DNA of 6,180 bases. It comes from Lachnospiraceae bacterium UBA1251 (GTDB lineage: Bacteria; Bacillota; Clostridia; Lachnospirales; Lachnospiraceae). The number at the start of each line of letters is the position of its first letter. Positions within the stretch are counted from its first letter, which is position 1. A program made the translations under genes and the position numbers. Positions 1 through 5,639 of this stretch are shown here, piece by piece. The notes below the pieces were generated by a model. The model was given only the letters and a program-made list of their open reading frames with translations, had not been told where the DNA came from and made no database searches. The stretch is from NCBI GenBank assembly GCA_002308255.1, contig DBVZ01000003.1, positions 3,520 to 9,699 on the forward strand, written 5' to 3'.

Positions 1-452
1 ACGATCCCGGGACGCAGAACGCCGTTGATGCCCGACAGCGAATCTCCGCAGTGCGAAAGAAGTGCGTTCACAAGCGTTCCGTCCGGATGTCCGGGTCCGG
101 GATGAACGGAAAGTCCTTTCGGCTTGTTGACGATAAGCAGATCCTCGTCCTCAAAGACGATATCGAGAGGGATCTCCTGCGGGACTACCTTGAGCTCCTC
201 GGCTCTGGGAACGGCAAGAACATACCGTTCGCCCTCCGCCACTTTCCGGGATGCCTTCAGTCTGACCACTGATTCCGCTCCGTTCTCATCTGTCAGGGAG
301 AGTCTTCCTTCTTCCAGAAGTTTTTTCAGATAACTTCTGGAAAGATCCGGAAATGACGCGGATAAAAAGGCGTCCAGCCTCTCTCCCGCGCGCTCCGCGT
401 CCACATATGCGGTTTTCGTTTCTGCAGGGATGCCGTCCGGCAAATCGTTCAC
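1..452 (-). CDS. rluD: RluA/RluD-family 23S rRNA pseudouridine synthase, N-terminal part (cut by left edge)
   Basis: This is the N-terminal 150 residues of a pseudouridine synthase that isomerises uridines in RNA, most likely large-subunit rRNA. An S4-like RNA-binding domain spans about residues 23-83 (ERLDAFLSASFPDLSRSYLK, then a longer than usual loop). The catalytic-domain entry follows: PLDIVFEDEDLLIVNKPKG at about 95-113, VHPGPGHPDGTLVNALL at 116-132 and LSGINGVLRPGIV at the edge. The catalytic Asp sits in the HRLDxxTSG motif, which should come immediately after the last residue seen, so it lies outside the window. The start is GTG at 452-450. It is the first usable start after an in-frame TAA and overlaps the lspA stop in a GTGA arrangement, which suggests translational coupling. 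The Shine-Dalgarno is weak (purine-rich AAGAAAGA). The RluA/RluD family is secure, but the exact target uridines are not readable from this fragment. Confidence 0.9.
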   Translation of the reverse strand, partial: MNDLPDGIPAETKTAYVDAERAGERLDAFLSASFPDLSRSYLKKLLEEGRLSLTDENGAESVVRLKASRKVAEGERYVLAVPRAEELKVVPQEIPLDIVFEDEDLLIVNKPKGLSVHPGPGHPDGTLVNALLSHCGDSLSGINGVLRPGI

Positions 453-985
453 TCTTTCTTCTTTTCCGGAAAGATTCCGTTAAAATCTTCGTCTTTATAA
501 TAAAACAGGATCAGGATAACAAGGATGACTGCCGCCGCCGTCACGTACATGTCCGCGACATTGAAGATCGGAAAATCGATCAGAGAAAAATACAAAAAAT
601 CCCTTACGTACTGAAACCGGACCCGGTCAATGAAATTGCCGATGCCGCCGGCGACGAGAAAAATGATAAGGATCCGGAGCGGCCTCATCTTCTTCCCCGA
701 CGGCAGGCGGAACCAGAAGAACACGGCAGCGGCAAAGAAAAGGACCGTACCGATGTAAAAGAAAGCCATCTTGTTCTGCAGAAGGCTGAAAGCCATGCCG
801 CGGTTCTCAAGATACCGGAATTCAAACACCCCCGGGATCAGGACATAAGGGCCGGACGACAGAGAGCGGACAGCGAACGTTTTTGTGATCTGATCGGCAA
901 AGACCAGAAGGCAGACCAGTAAAGCTGCCGCCGCTGTGCCAAATACCGGCGGAGAGCCTGAAACCCTCGATTTGGTGTCTTTCAT
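449..985 (-). CDS. lspA: Lipoprotein signal peptidase (signal peptidase II)
   Basis: LspA is the inner-membrane aspartyl protease that removes the signal peptide from prolipoproteins after Lgt adds diacylglycerol. The 178-residue protein is slightly longer than the usual 150-170. Four hydrophobic segments are visible at about residues 16-33, 70-92, 103-119 and 147-163. The conserved boxes are DQITK (31-35), NRGMAF (61-66), GGIGNFIDR (113-121) with catalytic Asp120, and FNVAD (141-145) with catalytic Asp145. The usual Gly after the DRxxx box (family pattern DRxxxGxVxDF) is Gln125 here. The hydrophobic tail ends in a charged stretch, EKKKE. The ATG at 985 has an excellent Shine-Dalgarno, GGAAAGGA at 993-1000, 7 bases upstream. 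The gene lies directly after the sepF terminator and overlaps the start of rluD by four bases, so the two form a coupled pair. I see no convincing promoter in the 36 bases between terminator and start, so it may depend on readthrough. Confidence 0.96.
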   Translation of the reverse strand: MKDTKSRVSGSPPVFGTAAAALLVCLLVFADQITKTFAVRSLSSGPYVLIPGVFEFRYLENRGMAFSLLQNKMAFFYIGTVLFFAAAVFFWFRLPSGKKMRPLRILIIFLVAGGIGNFIDRVRFQYVRDFLYFSLIDFPIFNVADMYVTAAAVILVILILFYYKDEDFNGIFPEKKKE

Positions 986-992
986 AAATAAA

Positions 993-1000
993 TCCTTTCC
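993..1000 (-). promoter_or_regulatory. Strong ribosome binding site of lspA
   Basis: GGAAAGGA on the minus strand, 7 bases before the lspA ATG. It confirms that start over anything internal. It lies between the upstream terminator and lspA. Confidence 0.8.
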
Positions 1001-1014
1001 CGCTGCTGATAACT

Positions 1015-1046
1015 AAAGAAAGGCGTCCGCCGGAACTGCGGACGCC
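1015..1046 (-). terminator. Rho-independent terminator after sepF
   Basis: A perfect 9-bp inverted repeat, GGCGTCCGC at 1038-1046 (minus sense) pairing with GCGGACGCC at 1022-1030, encloses a 7-base loop. It can be extended by one G-U pair. On the minus strand it is followed immediately by TTTCTTT (1021-1015), the expected U-rich tract. It begins 17 bases after the sepF stop, so it most likely ends the argH-asd-topB-yggS-sepF transcript, or attenuates flow into lspA. The tract on the opposite strand is poorer, so its main use is on the minus strand. Confidence 0.85.
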
Positions 1047-1062
1047 CGTTGTTTTACACTGG

Positions 1063-1683
1063 TCAATACTGCTTCATGGCCGGGATATCAAACGCATCAT
1101 CCAGAAGAGTCTGATAATCGCCGGTGATATCAACGCTTGACGGAGTCAGAATGAAGATATAGCTCGAGATCATCTGAATGCTGCCGCCGATGGAATAACA
1201 GGCCCCGCATGTAAAGTCGATGATCCTCTGTGCGAGATCGACGTCAAGACCTTCCAGATTCAGAACGACGGTGCACTCGTCAAGAAGCGTATCGCAGATC
1301 TCTCTGCCGTCTTCCATGGAAACGGGTTTTATGACGCTGACTTCCATAGCCGTCGAAGAACGGCGTTTCGGAGCCGGTTTGGGCTGTCTCCTGGGTGCCG
1401 GCTTCTCTTTCCTTGCGGAAGTGCTCTGCCTCGGCGTCTCTTTTGTCTCTCTGGCAGGTTTGGAAGATTTGGCTGCGGGCTTTTTCTTCGGTTTCGGCTC
1501 TTCGGGTTCGTCGTCAAAGCCGTCAAGCTCGTCTTCATCCTCCATGCGGCGGAAGAAGCGGGGCTTTACTTTCGCGCTCTCGTATTCCTCCTCATCGTCA
1601 AAATCATCGTCGATAAACGCCTCGTCCTCATCAAAATCGTCATTGAGTTTCAGAGCGTCAAGAAAATTGTCAATCAATCCCAT
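1063..1683 (-). CDS. sepF: Cell division protein SepF
   Basis: SepF is a cytoplasmic, membrane-tethered protein that polymerises into arcs or rings, binds the FtsZ C-terminus and helps build the septum. The chosen 206-residue product starts MGLIDNFLDALKL, the amphipathic membrane-targeting helix of the family. Residues about 14-60 are strikingly acidic (DDFDEDEAFIDDDFDDEEE), and about 63-110 are Lys/Arg/Pro-rich (EEPKPKKKPAAK, KPAPRRQPKPAPKRR). This is a long disordered linker of opposite-charge blocks. The folded SepF domain runs from about 113 to 195, with VVLNLEGLD, LAQRIIDFTCGACYSIGG and IFILTPSSVDITGD. Start choice: ATG at 1683 lies 10 bases from a GGGAG site, while the in-frame ATG at 1692 is only 1 base from it and would add MTG before the conserved MGL. 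The gene follows yggS by about 70 bases, may have its own promoter inside yggS, and is followed by a strong terminator. Confidence 0.95.
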   Translation of the reverse strand: MGLIDNFLDALKLNDDFDEDEAFIDDDFDDEEEYESAKVKPRFFRRMEDEDELDGFDDEPEEPKPKKKPAAKSSKPARETKETPRQSTSARKEKPAPRRQPKPAPKRRSSTAMEVSVIKPVSMEDGREICDTLLDECTVVLNLEGLDVDLAQRIIDFTCGACYSIGGSIQMISSYIFILTPSSVDITGDYQTLLDDAFDIPAMKQY

Positions 1684-1693
1684 ACCGGTCATT

Positions 1694-1698
1694 CTCCC
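1694..1698 (-). promoter_or_regulatory. sepF ribosome binding site that decides the start
   Basis: GGGAG on the minus strand. It is 10 bases from the ATG at 1683 but only 1 base from the in-frame ATG at 1692. The spacing therefore favours the shorter product beginning MGLIDNF, which matches the conserved SepF N-terminus. Confidence 0.65.
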
Positions 1699-1704
1699 GA
1701 ATTC

Positions 1705-1732
1705 AAAAATATCGGAGATCCCTGCGGATCTC
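1705..1732 (-). terminator. Hairpin in the yggS-sepF gap, possible weak terminator or attenuator
   Basis: A perfect 7-bp inverted repeat (GAGATCC / GGATCTC, arms 1726-1732 and 1715-1721) closes on a 4-base loop. On the minus strand the stem is followed by CGATATTTTTG, so the five-T run begins five bases after the stem. That is a poor terminator geometry, but the element could attenuate or be an RNA-processing or stabilising stem in the sepF leader. It lies 32 bases upstream of the sepF ATG. The stem is clearly seen; its function is inferred. Confidence 0.4.
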
Positions 1733-1736
1733 TTCT

Positions 1737-1761
1737 CCCCTTATTTTTTCCCCTTATTTTT
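1737..1761. repeat. Tandem 13-base repeat across the yggS stop codon
   Basis: CCCCTTATTTTTT at 1737-1749 is followed directly by CCCCTTATTTTT at 1750-1761 (plus strand). The second copy contains the last yggS codons and its TAA stop. The first copy carries the same TAA out of frame, and on the coding strand each copy also presents AAGGGG. It looks like a small local duplication. Confidence 0.75.
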
Positions 1762-2449
1762 GCGAGTAATCCCTCGCGCCGAATATATCCGTCCCGATCC
1801 GTACGATCGTCGCGCCTTCTTCAACCGCGACGTGATAATCATTGGACATACCCATGCTCAGTATATTTACTAAATCATTATTATGGTTTTTCAAAGCAGT
1901 GTCAAGGCTTAATTTATACAAATCCCGAAATACGAAACGGATCGTTTCGGGGTCGGAAACGAACGGCGCACTCGTCATAAATCCGCGCACTTTGATGTGT
2001 TCGAGTTCCCGGATCTCCTCAAGGAAAGCCGGCGCATCCGCAACTGTAAGGCCGAATTTGCTCTCCTCTCCGCCGGCGTTCACTTCGATGAGGATCGGAA
2101 TCGTGCGTCCGCATTTCGCGGCTTCCTTATCGATGGTGCGGGCCAGTTCGACCGAATCCACGGAGTGGATAAGATATACGAACGGCGCGATGTATTTCAC
2201 CTTGTTTCTTTGCAGGTGGCCGATCATGTGCCACCGGATATCCTCCGGGAGTTCCTCGTGCTTCGCGCGCAGTTCCTGGACATAATTCTCTCCGAAATCC
2301 CGGACGCCCGCGTCGTAGAGTTCCCGGATCATCTCCGCGGGTTTGGTCTTGCTGACCGGAAGGAGCAGGACTTCTTCCGGATCCCTGCCGGCTTTCCGGC
2401 AGACTTCGTCGACTTCTCCGCGTACTTTCCTGTAGTTTTCAAGAACCAT
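1754..2449 (-). CDS. yggS: YggS/YlmE-type PLP-binding homeostasis protein
   Basis: This belongs to the YggS/PROSC (PLPBP) family, cytoplasmic PLP carriers that maintain vitamin B6 and amino-acid balance. They adopt the alanine-racemase N-terminal barrel but have no proven racemase activity. The 231-residue length is typical. The PLP Schiff-base lysine is Lys34 in PVSKTKP. Other family blocks are FGENYVQE (52-59), WHMIGHLQRNKVK (73-85), SVDSVELA (96-103), NAGGEESKFGL (124-134), RGFMTSAP (155-162), LSMGMSNDYHVAVEEGAT (197-214) and VRIGTDIFGARDY (216-228). The ATG at 2449 has AAGGAG 8 bases upstream. A longer in-frame reading from 2536 overlaps topB and adds no family sequence. The gene starts 4 bases after the topB stop, so it is probably coupled to it, and precedes sepF as in many Firmicutes. 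Residues about 178-199 are written in AT-rich, locally atypical codons (TTA, GTA, ATA) that coincide with a candidate promoter. Confidence 0.95.
   Translation of the reverse strand: MVLENYRKVRGEVDEVCRKAGRDPEEVLLLPVSKTKPAEMIRELYDAGVRDFGENYVQELRAKHEELPEDIRWHMIGHLQRNKVKYIAPFVYLIHSVDSVELARTIDKEAAKCGRTIPILIEVNAGGEESKFGLTVADAPAFLEEIRELEHIKVRGFMTSAPFVSDPETIRFVFRDLYKLSLDTALKNHNNDLVNILSMGMSNDYHVAVEEGATIVRIGTDIFGARDYSQK
1877..1905 (-). promoter_or_regulatory. Candidate sigma-A promoter for sepF inside yggS
   Basis: On the minus strand, TTGACA (1905-1900, perfect -35) is separated by exactly 17 bases from AATAAT (1882-1877, five of six matches to TATAAT, with the first T missing). It sits in an AT-rich island within yggS, and a transcript would start near 1870. 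That would give sepF its own leader of about 190 bases. The match is seen directly; promoter activity is inferred. Confidence 0.5.
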
Positions 2450-2453
2450 GAGA

Positions 2454-4511
2454 TCATCTCCTTCTTCCGTTTGTTTTTCTGTCTGATTTATAGAGACCCG
2501 CGACAGCGTCGCAGCGTCCCCTGAGGAAAGCCTCATTGTGCAGACCCGATACCGCGCTGACCCGTCTCGAAATAAAATTCTCCAGCTTCTCCATATACTC
2601 GGATTCGGAGACGGTGCCTTCCGATACGTAGGTCAACCCTTTTTCCCAGCTCGCGGTGAGATCCGGATTCAGCATCTGCCGCAGCGAACCGTCCACCGTC
2701 TCGTAGACAAGCTCCCCGAGCAGCGCCGGCGTGATCACCTGCGTTTTCTGATTCAGGGAGAGGTAACGGATCGTAAACAGCTTCTTCAGGATCTCCGCGC
2801 GGGTCGCGCTGGTCCCGATCCCGCTTCCGCGGATCTGTTCCCGTAGCTCCTCATCCTCGATGAGCTGTCCGGCGTTTTCCATTGCAAGGATGATCGATCC
2901 GCTCGTGTAGCGCTTCGGAGGGGCCGTTTCGCCCTCCTTGACGGCAAAGCCGTTTACGTTCAGCACGCTCCCTTTTTTTAAGCTTTCCAGGAGCGGTCCC
3001 GATGCACCTGCATCCTGTGCGCCGTTTTCTTTATCGGAAATGCCGTTTTCCGGAGAGCCTGCCTCTTTCTTTCCTCTTCCGGTGACGGCTTCCGCTACTG
3101 CCAGATACCCCTTCTCCTTCAGGACCCGAGAAGAAGCCGAAAATGCCTCCTTTCCGGTCATGATCTCGAGGGCCGTTTTCTGATAGACGGCCGGAGGATA
3201 GAATATGGACAGGAATCTCGCAGCGATCAGGTCATAGACGCCTTTGGCGGTCGGATTCAGCGAGGAGAGCGCCCCGATCCCCTGTCCGGTCGGTATGATC
3301 GCGTAGTGATCCGTGACGAGTTTGTCGTTCGTATAATGGGACTTTTCGATCTTTCTCCAGGATCCGTTCCCCAGGATCTCATCCGCAAAAGGTGCTCCTT
3401 CCGCATAATTTTTCAGTCCGCGGAGGTTTTTGTCGATCTCTTTGGCGATTGCGGAGGAAAGCACGCGTGCATCCGTTCTCGGATAAGTCACGAGCTTTTT
3501 CTCGTAAAGTTCCTGAATGATGTTCAGCGTCTGGTCAGGGCTGATGCGGAAGATCCGGGAGGCGTCATTCTGGATCTCGGCCAGATTATAGAGCAGCGGC
3601 GCATTCTTTTTCTCGGTCTTCCTGCTGACAGATGACACCGTACCTTTCAGCGGCTGCATTTCCGGGGACGTCAGGAACCGGATCAGTTCCTCGGCGTCCT
3701 CCCTTTTAAGAAAGCCGCTGTCTTTGTACAGTTTCGGGCTTCCCTCGTAACGGCTGCCAGGAACGACGTGCCACATGGCGTCGATATTTCCCTTCTCATT
3801 GCCGAAACTTCCCTGCACCCGGAAAAACGGTGTTTTAACGAAGTTCCGGATCTCCCTCTCCCTCCGGACGACCATTCCGAGCACGCAGGTCATGACCCGT
3901 CCGACCGAGATCGCGGACCATTTTCCGCCGAGATAACCGGTCACGAGATTGCCGTATTTCACGGTCAGAAGACGGGAGAAATTGATCCCCATCAGGTAGT
4001 CTTCCTTTGCCCGAAGATACGCGGAGGCGCTCAGATTATTGTACGACTCCAGGTTCTTCGCCTCGCGGACGCCCCGCAGGATCTCCTCCTCCGTCTGGGA
4101 ATCGATCCAGACGCGTCTTCTGTCCTTGGCAGCCACATCCGGGGAGCACATGCTCTCTACGAGGCGGTAAATGTACTCTCCCTCCCTCCCCGCGTCGGTA
4201 CACACGTAGATCGTTCCGACGTCGGATCTTTCCAGAAGCGATTTTACGATCTTAAACTGTTTTTCCGCAGAGGGAATGATCTCGTAGAGATAAGAAGACG
4301 GCAGAAAAGGAAGTGTCTCAAGATTCCACTTCCTGTATTTCGGATCATATTTCTCAGGATAACTCATCGTCACGAGGTGCCCTACACACCACGTGACGAT
4401 GGCATTGTCCGATTCCATATAACCGTTCTGCGCCCGGCCGCCGACGTTCAGCACGCGGGCGAATTCACGGGCGACAGAAGGTTTTTCGGCAATATAAAGT
4501 GATTTGCTCAA
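2454..4511 (-). CDS. topB: DNA topoisomerase III (type IA)
   Basis: A type IA topoisomerase that cuts one DNA strand through a 5'-phosphotyrosine and passes another strand, relaxing or decatenating DNA. The 685-residue length is normal for TopB. The Toprim domain begins SKSLYIAEKPSVA (Glu9) and contains CTDAGREGEYIYR (about 104-116), where the second acidic position of the classical DxDxE triad is Gly. Other marks are SVGRVMTCVLG (202-212), the active-site Tyr343 in VTYPRTDAR, TDHYAIIPTG (400-409) and GIGTSATRAEI (564-574). A hydrophilic insert occupies about 478-505. There is no C-terminal zinc ribbon; the protein ends in a basic DRKTNGRRR. The TTG start at 4511 gives the family N-terminus and has AGGAGAG about 10 bases upstream, right after the asd stop. 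An upstream ATG at 4574 would read into asd. The stop lies 4 bases before yggS. It could be a chromosomal paralogue or an element-derived copy, but no mobile-element genes are in view. Confidence 0.95.
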   Translation of the reverse strand: MSKSLYIAEKPSVAREFARVLNVGGRAQNGYMESDNAIVTWCVGHLVTMSYPEKYDPKYRKWNLETLPFLPSSYLYEIIPSAEKQFKIVKSLLERSDVGTIYVCTDAGREGEYIYRLVESMCSPDVAAKDRRRVWIDSQTEEEILRGVREAKNLESYNNLSASAYLRAKEDYLMGINFSRLLTVKYGNLVTGYLGGKWSAISVGRVMTCVLGMVVRREREIRNFVKTPFFRVQGSFGNEKGNIDAMWHVVPGSRYEGSPKLYKDSGFLKREDAEELIRFLTSPEMQPLKGTVSSVSRKTEKKNAPLLYNLAEIQNDASRIFRISPDQTLNIIQELYEKKLVTYPRTDARVLSSAIAKEIDKNLRGLKNYAEGAPFADEILGNGSWRKIEKSHYTNDKLVTDHYAIIPTGQGIGALSSLNPTAKGVYDLIAARFLSIFYPPAVYQKTALEIMTGKEAFSASSRVLKEKGYLAVAEAVTGRGKKEAGSPENGISDKENGAQDAGASGPLLESLKKGSVLNVNGFAVKEGETAPPKRYTSGSIILAMENAGQLIEDEELREQIRGSGIGTSATRAEILKKLFTIRYLSLNQKTQVITPALLGELVYETVDGSLRQMLNPDLTASWEKGLTYVSEGTVSESEYMEKLENFISRRVSAVSGLHNEAFLRGRCDAVAGLYKSDRKTNGRRR
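2458..2463 (-). promoter_or_regulatory. yggS ribosome binding site inside the topB 3' end
   Basis: AAGGAG on the minus strand overlaps the last codons of topB (the Arg-Arg-Arg tail) and lies 8 bases from the yggS ATG at 2449. It fixes that start and implies that ribosomes finishing topB can reinitiate on yggS. Confidence 0.75.
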
Positions 4512-4521
4512 AAAGAAACCG

Positions 4522-4528
4522 CTCTCCT
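4522..4528 (-). promoter_or_regulatory. topB ribosome binding site supporting a TTG start
   Basis: AGGAGAG on the minus strand begins immediately after the asd TAA and ends 10 bases before TTG at 4511. No ATG or GTG lies between it and the conserved SLYIAEKPSVA sequence, so TTG is the only start that fits both spacing and family N-terminus. Confidence 0.7.
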
Positions 4529-5614
4529 TTATTTCGGCTGAATGAAACGGTAAGCCGTCAGAAGCTCCGCACACTCGACAGCGCCTCCGGCCGCGCCGCG
4601 GACCGTGTTGTGGGAAAGTCCGACGAACTTCCAGTCGAAGATCCTGTCTTCACGAAGTCTGCCGATCGACACGCCCATGCCGCGTTCATACTCGACGTCG
4701 AGACGGACCTGCGGACGGTTGTCGTCTTCCAGATACTGAATGAAGTGCTCCGGAGCACTGGGAAGCTGCAGTTTCTGCGGCTCTCCGCTGAAAGAACGAA
4801 GCCTCTCGATCAGCTGTTCTTTGGTGGGTTTTCCGTCGAAGGAAATGAACGTCGCCGCCGTATGTCCGTTCAGAACCGGAACGCGGATGCACTGGCTGGT
4901 GATGATCGGAGATGTCCCGCGGACGATCACGCCGTCTTCGATGTGACCGAAGATCTTCAGCGGTTCCATCTCGCTCTTCTCCTCTTCACCGCCGATATAG
5001 GGGATAATGTTCCCTTCCATCTCGGGCCAGTCACGGAACGTCTTGCCGGCACCGGAGATCGCCTGGTAAGTCGTCACAACGACCTTGGAAGGAGCAAATT
5101 CCTTCCATGCGGCGATGCACGGCGTATAACTCTGGATCGAGCAGTTCGGCTTGACGGCGATAAATCCGCGGGTCGTGCCGAGTCTCTTTTTCTGGAACGG
5201 GATGATCTCCGCATGCTGCGGATTGATCTCCGGAATGATCATGGGAACATCCGGCGTCCAGCGGTGCGCACTGTTGTTGGAGATGACAGGCGTCTCTGTC
5301 TTTGCGTACTCTTCCTCGATGGCTTTGATCTCATCCTTGGTCATGTTGACCGCGGAGAAAAGAAAATCAACGCCGGCAGCAACATCGGCGACGTCACTGA
5401 CATCCTTGAGGACAATATTTTTCAGTTTTTCGGGCATCGGGACCGTCATCTTCCAGCGGCTGCCGCATGCCTCTTCATATGTTTTTCCTGCACTGTTCGC
5501 GCTGGCGGCAAGAGTCGTCACTTCATACCACGGATGATTTTCAAGCAGGATCGCAAAACGCTGTCCCACCATACCGGTCGCTCCCAGAATACCCACTTTC
5601 AGTTTCTTTTCCAT
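4529..5614 (-). CDS. asd: Aspartate-semialdehyde dehydrogenase, archaeal/fungal type
   Basis: Asd reduces beta-aspartyl phosphate to aspartate semialdehyde with NADPH, the branch point for lysine/diaminopimelate, threonine and methionine. The protein has 361 residues. A Rossmann NADP-binding loop lies at the N-terminus (VGILGATGMVGQRF, 7-20). SNNSAHRW spans 112-119. The catalytic Cys158 lies in KPNCSIQ, Arg244 and His251 in CIRVPVLNGH (the Arg/His pair that binds substrate and acts as acid-base), and the C-terminal cofactor loop is LSHNTVRGAAGGA (333-345). The overall pattern (GSRW near 51-54, EEEKSE at 210-215) fits the archaeal/fungal-like class rather than the E. coli class. This class assignment is from memory of the families. 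The ATG at 5614 has AAAGGA 6 bases upstream. The gene lies 25 bases after argH and 17 before topB, so it is probably cotranscribed with both. Confidence 0.96.
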   Translation of the reverse strand: MEKKLKVGILGATGMVGQRFAILLENHPWYEVTTLAASANSAGKTYEEACGSRWKMTVPMPEKLKNIVLKDVSDVADVAAGVDFLFSAVNMTKDEIKAIEEEYAKTETPVISNNSAHRWTPDVPMIIPEINPQHAEIIPFQKKRLGTTRGFIAVKPNCSIQSYTPCIAAWKEFAPSKVVVTTYQAISGAGKTFRDWPEMEGNIIPYIGGEEEKSEMEPLKIFGHIEDGVIVRGTSPIITSQCIRVPVLNGHTAATFISFDGKPTKEQLIERLRSFSGEPQKLQLPSAPEHFIQYLEDDNRPQVRLDVEYERGMGVSIGRLREDRIFDWKFVGLSHNTVRGAAGGAVECAELLTAYRFIQPK

Positions 5615-5639
5615 TTTTCATCCTTTCCCCGGACAGTCC

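Noticed and set aside
353..922. Plus-strand open frame of 189 codons opposite lspA and the rluD start
   Set aside because: Its hydrophilic composition is the antisense image of LspA membrane segments, and the lspA motifs on the other strand are decisive.
1684..1692. sepF start at ATG 1692
   Set aside because: It is only 1 base from the GGGAG site and adds MTG before the conserved MGLIDNF. It remains possible but less likely.
1220..1873. Plus-strand open frame opposite sepF with a Ser-rich repeat
   Set aside because: The Ser runs are the complement of the Asp/Glu codons in the SepF linker, so it is a shadow and not a gene.
2450..2536. Extended yggS start at 2536
   Set aside because: It would overlap topB, the extra 29 residues do not resemble YggS, and the ATG at 2449 has a strong, well-spaced ribosome site.
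3768..4502. Plus-strand open frame of 244 codons opposite topB
   Set aside because: It mirrors topB coding sequence, shows no domain pattern, and has no credible ribosome site or gene context.
4512..4574. Extended topB start at ATG 4574
   Set aside because: It would overlap the end of asd and add residues not found before the conserved SLYIAEKPSVA; the ribosome site lies downstream of it.
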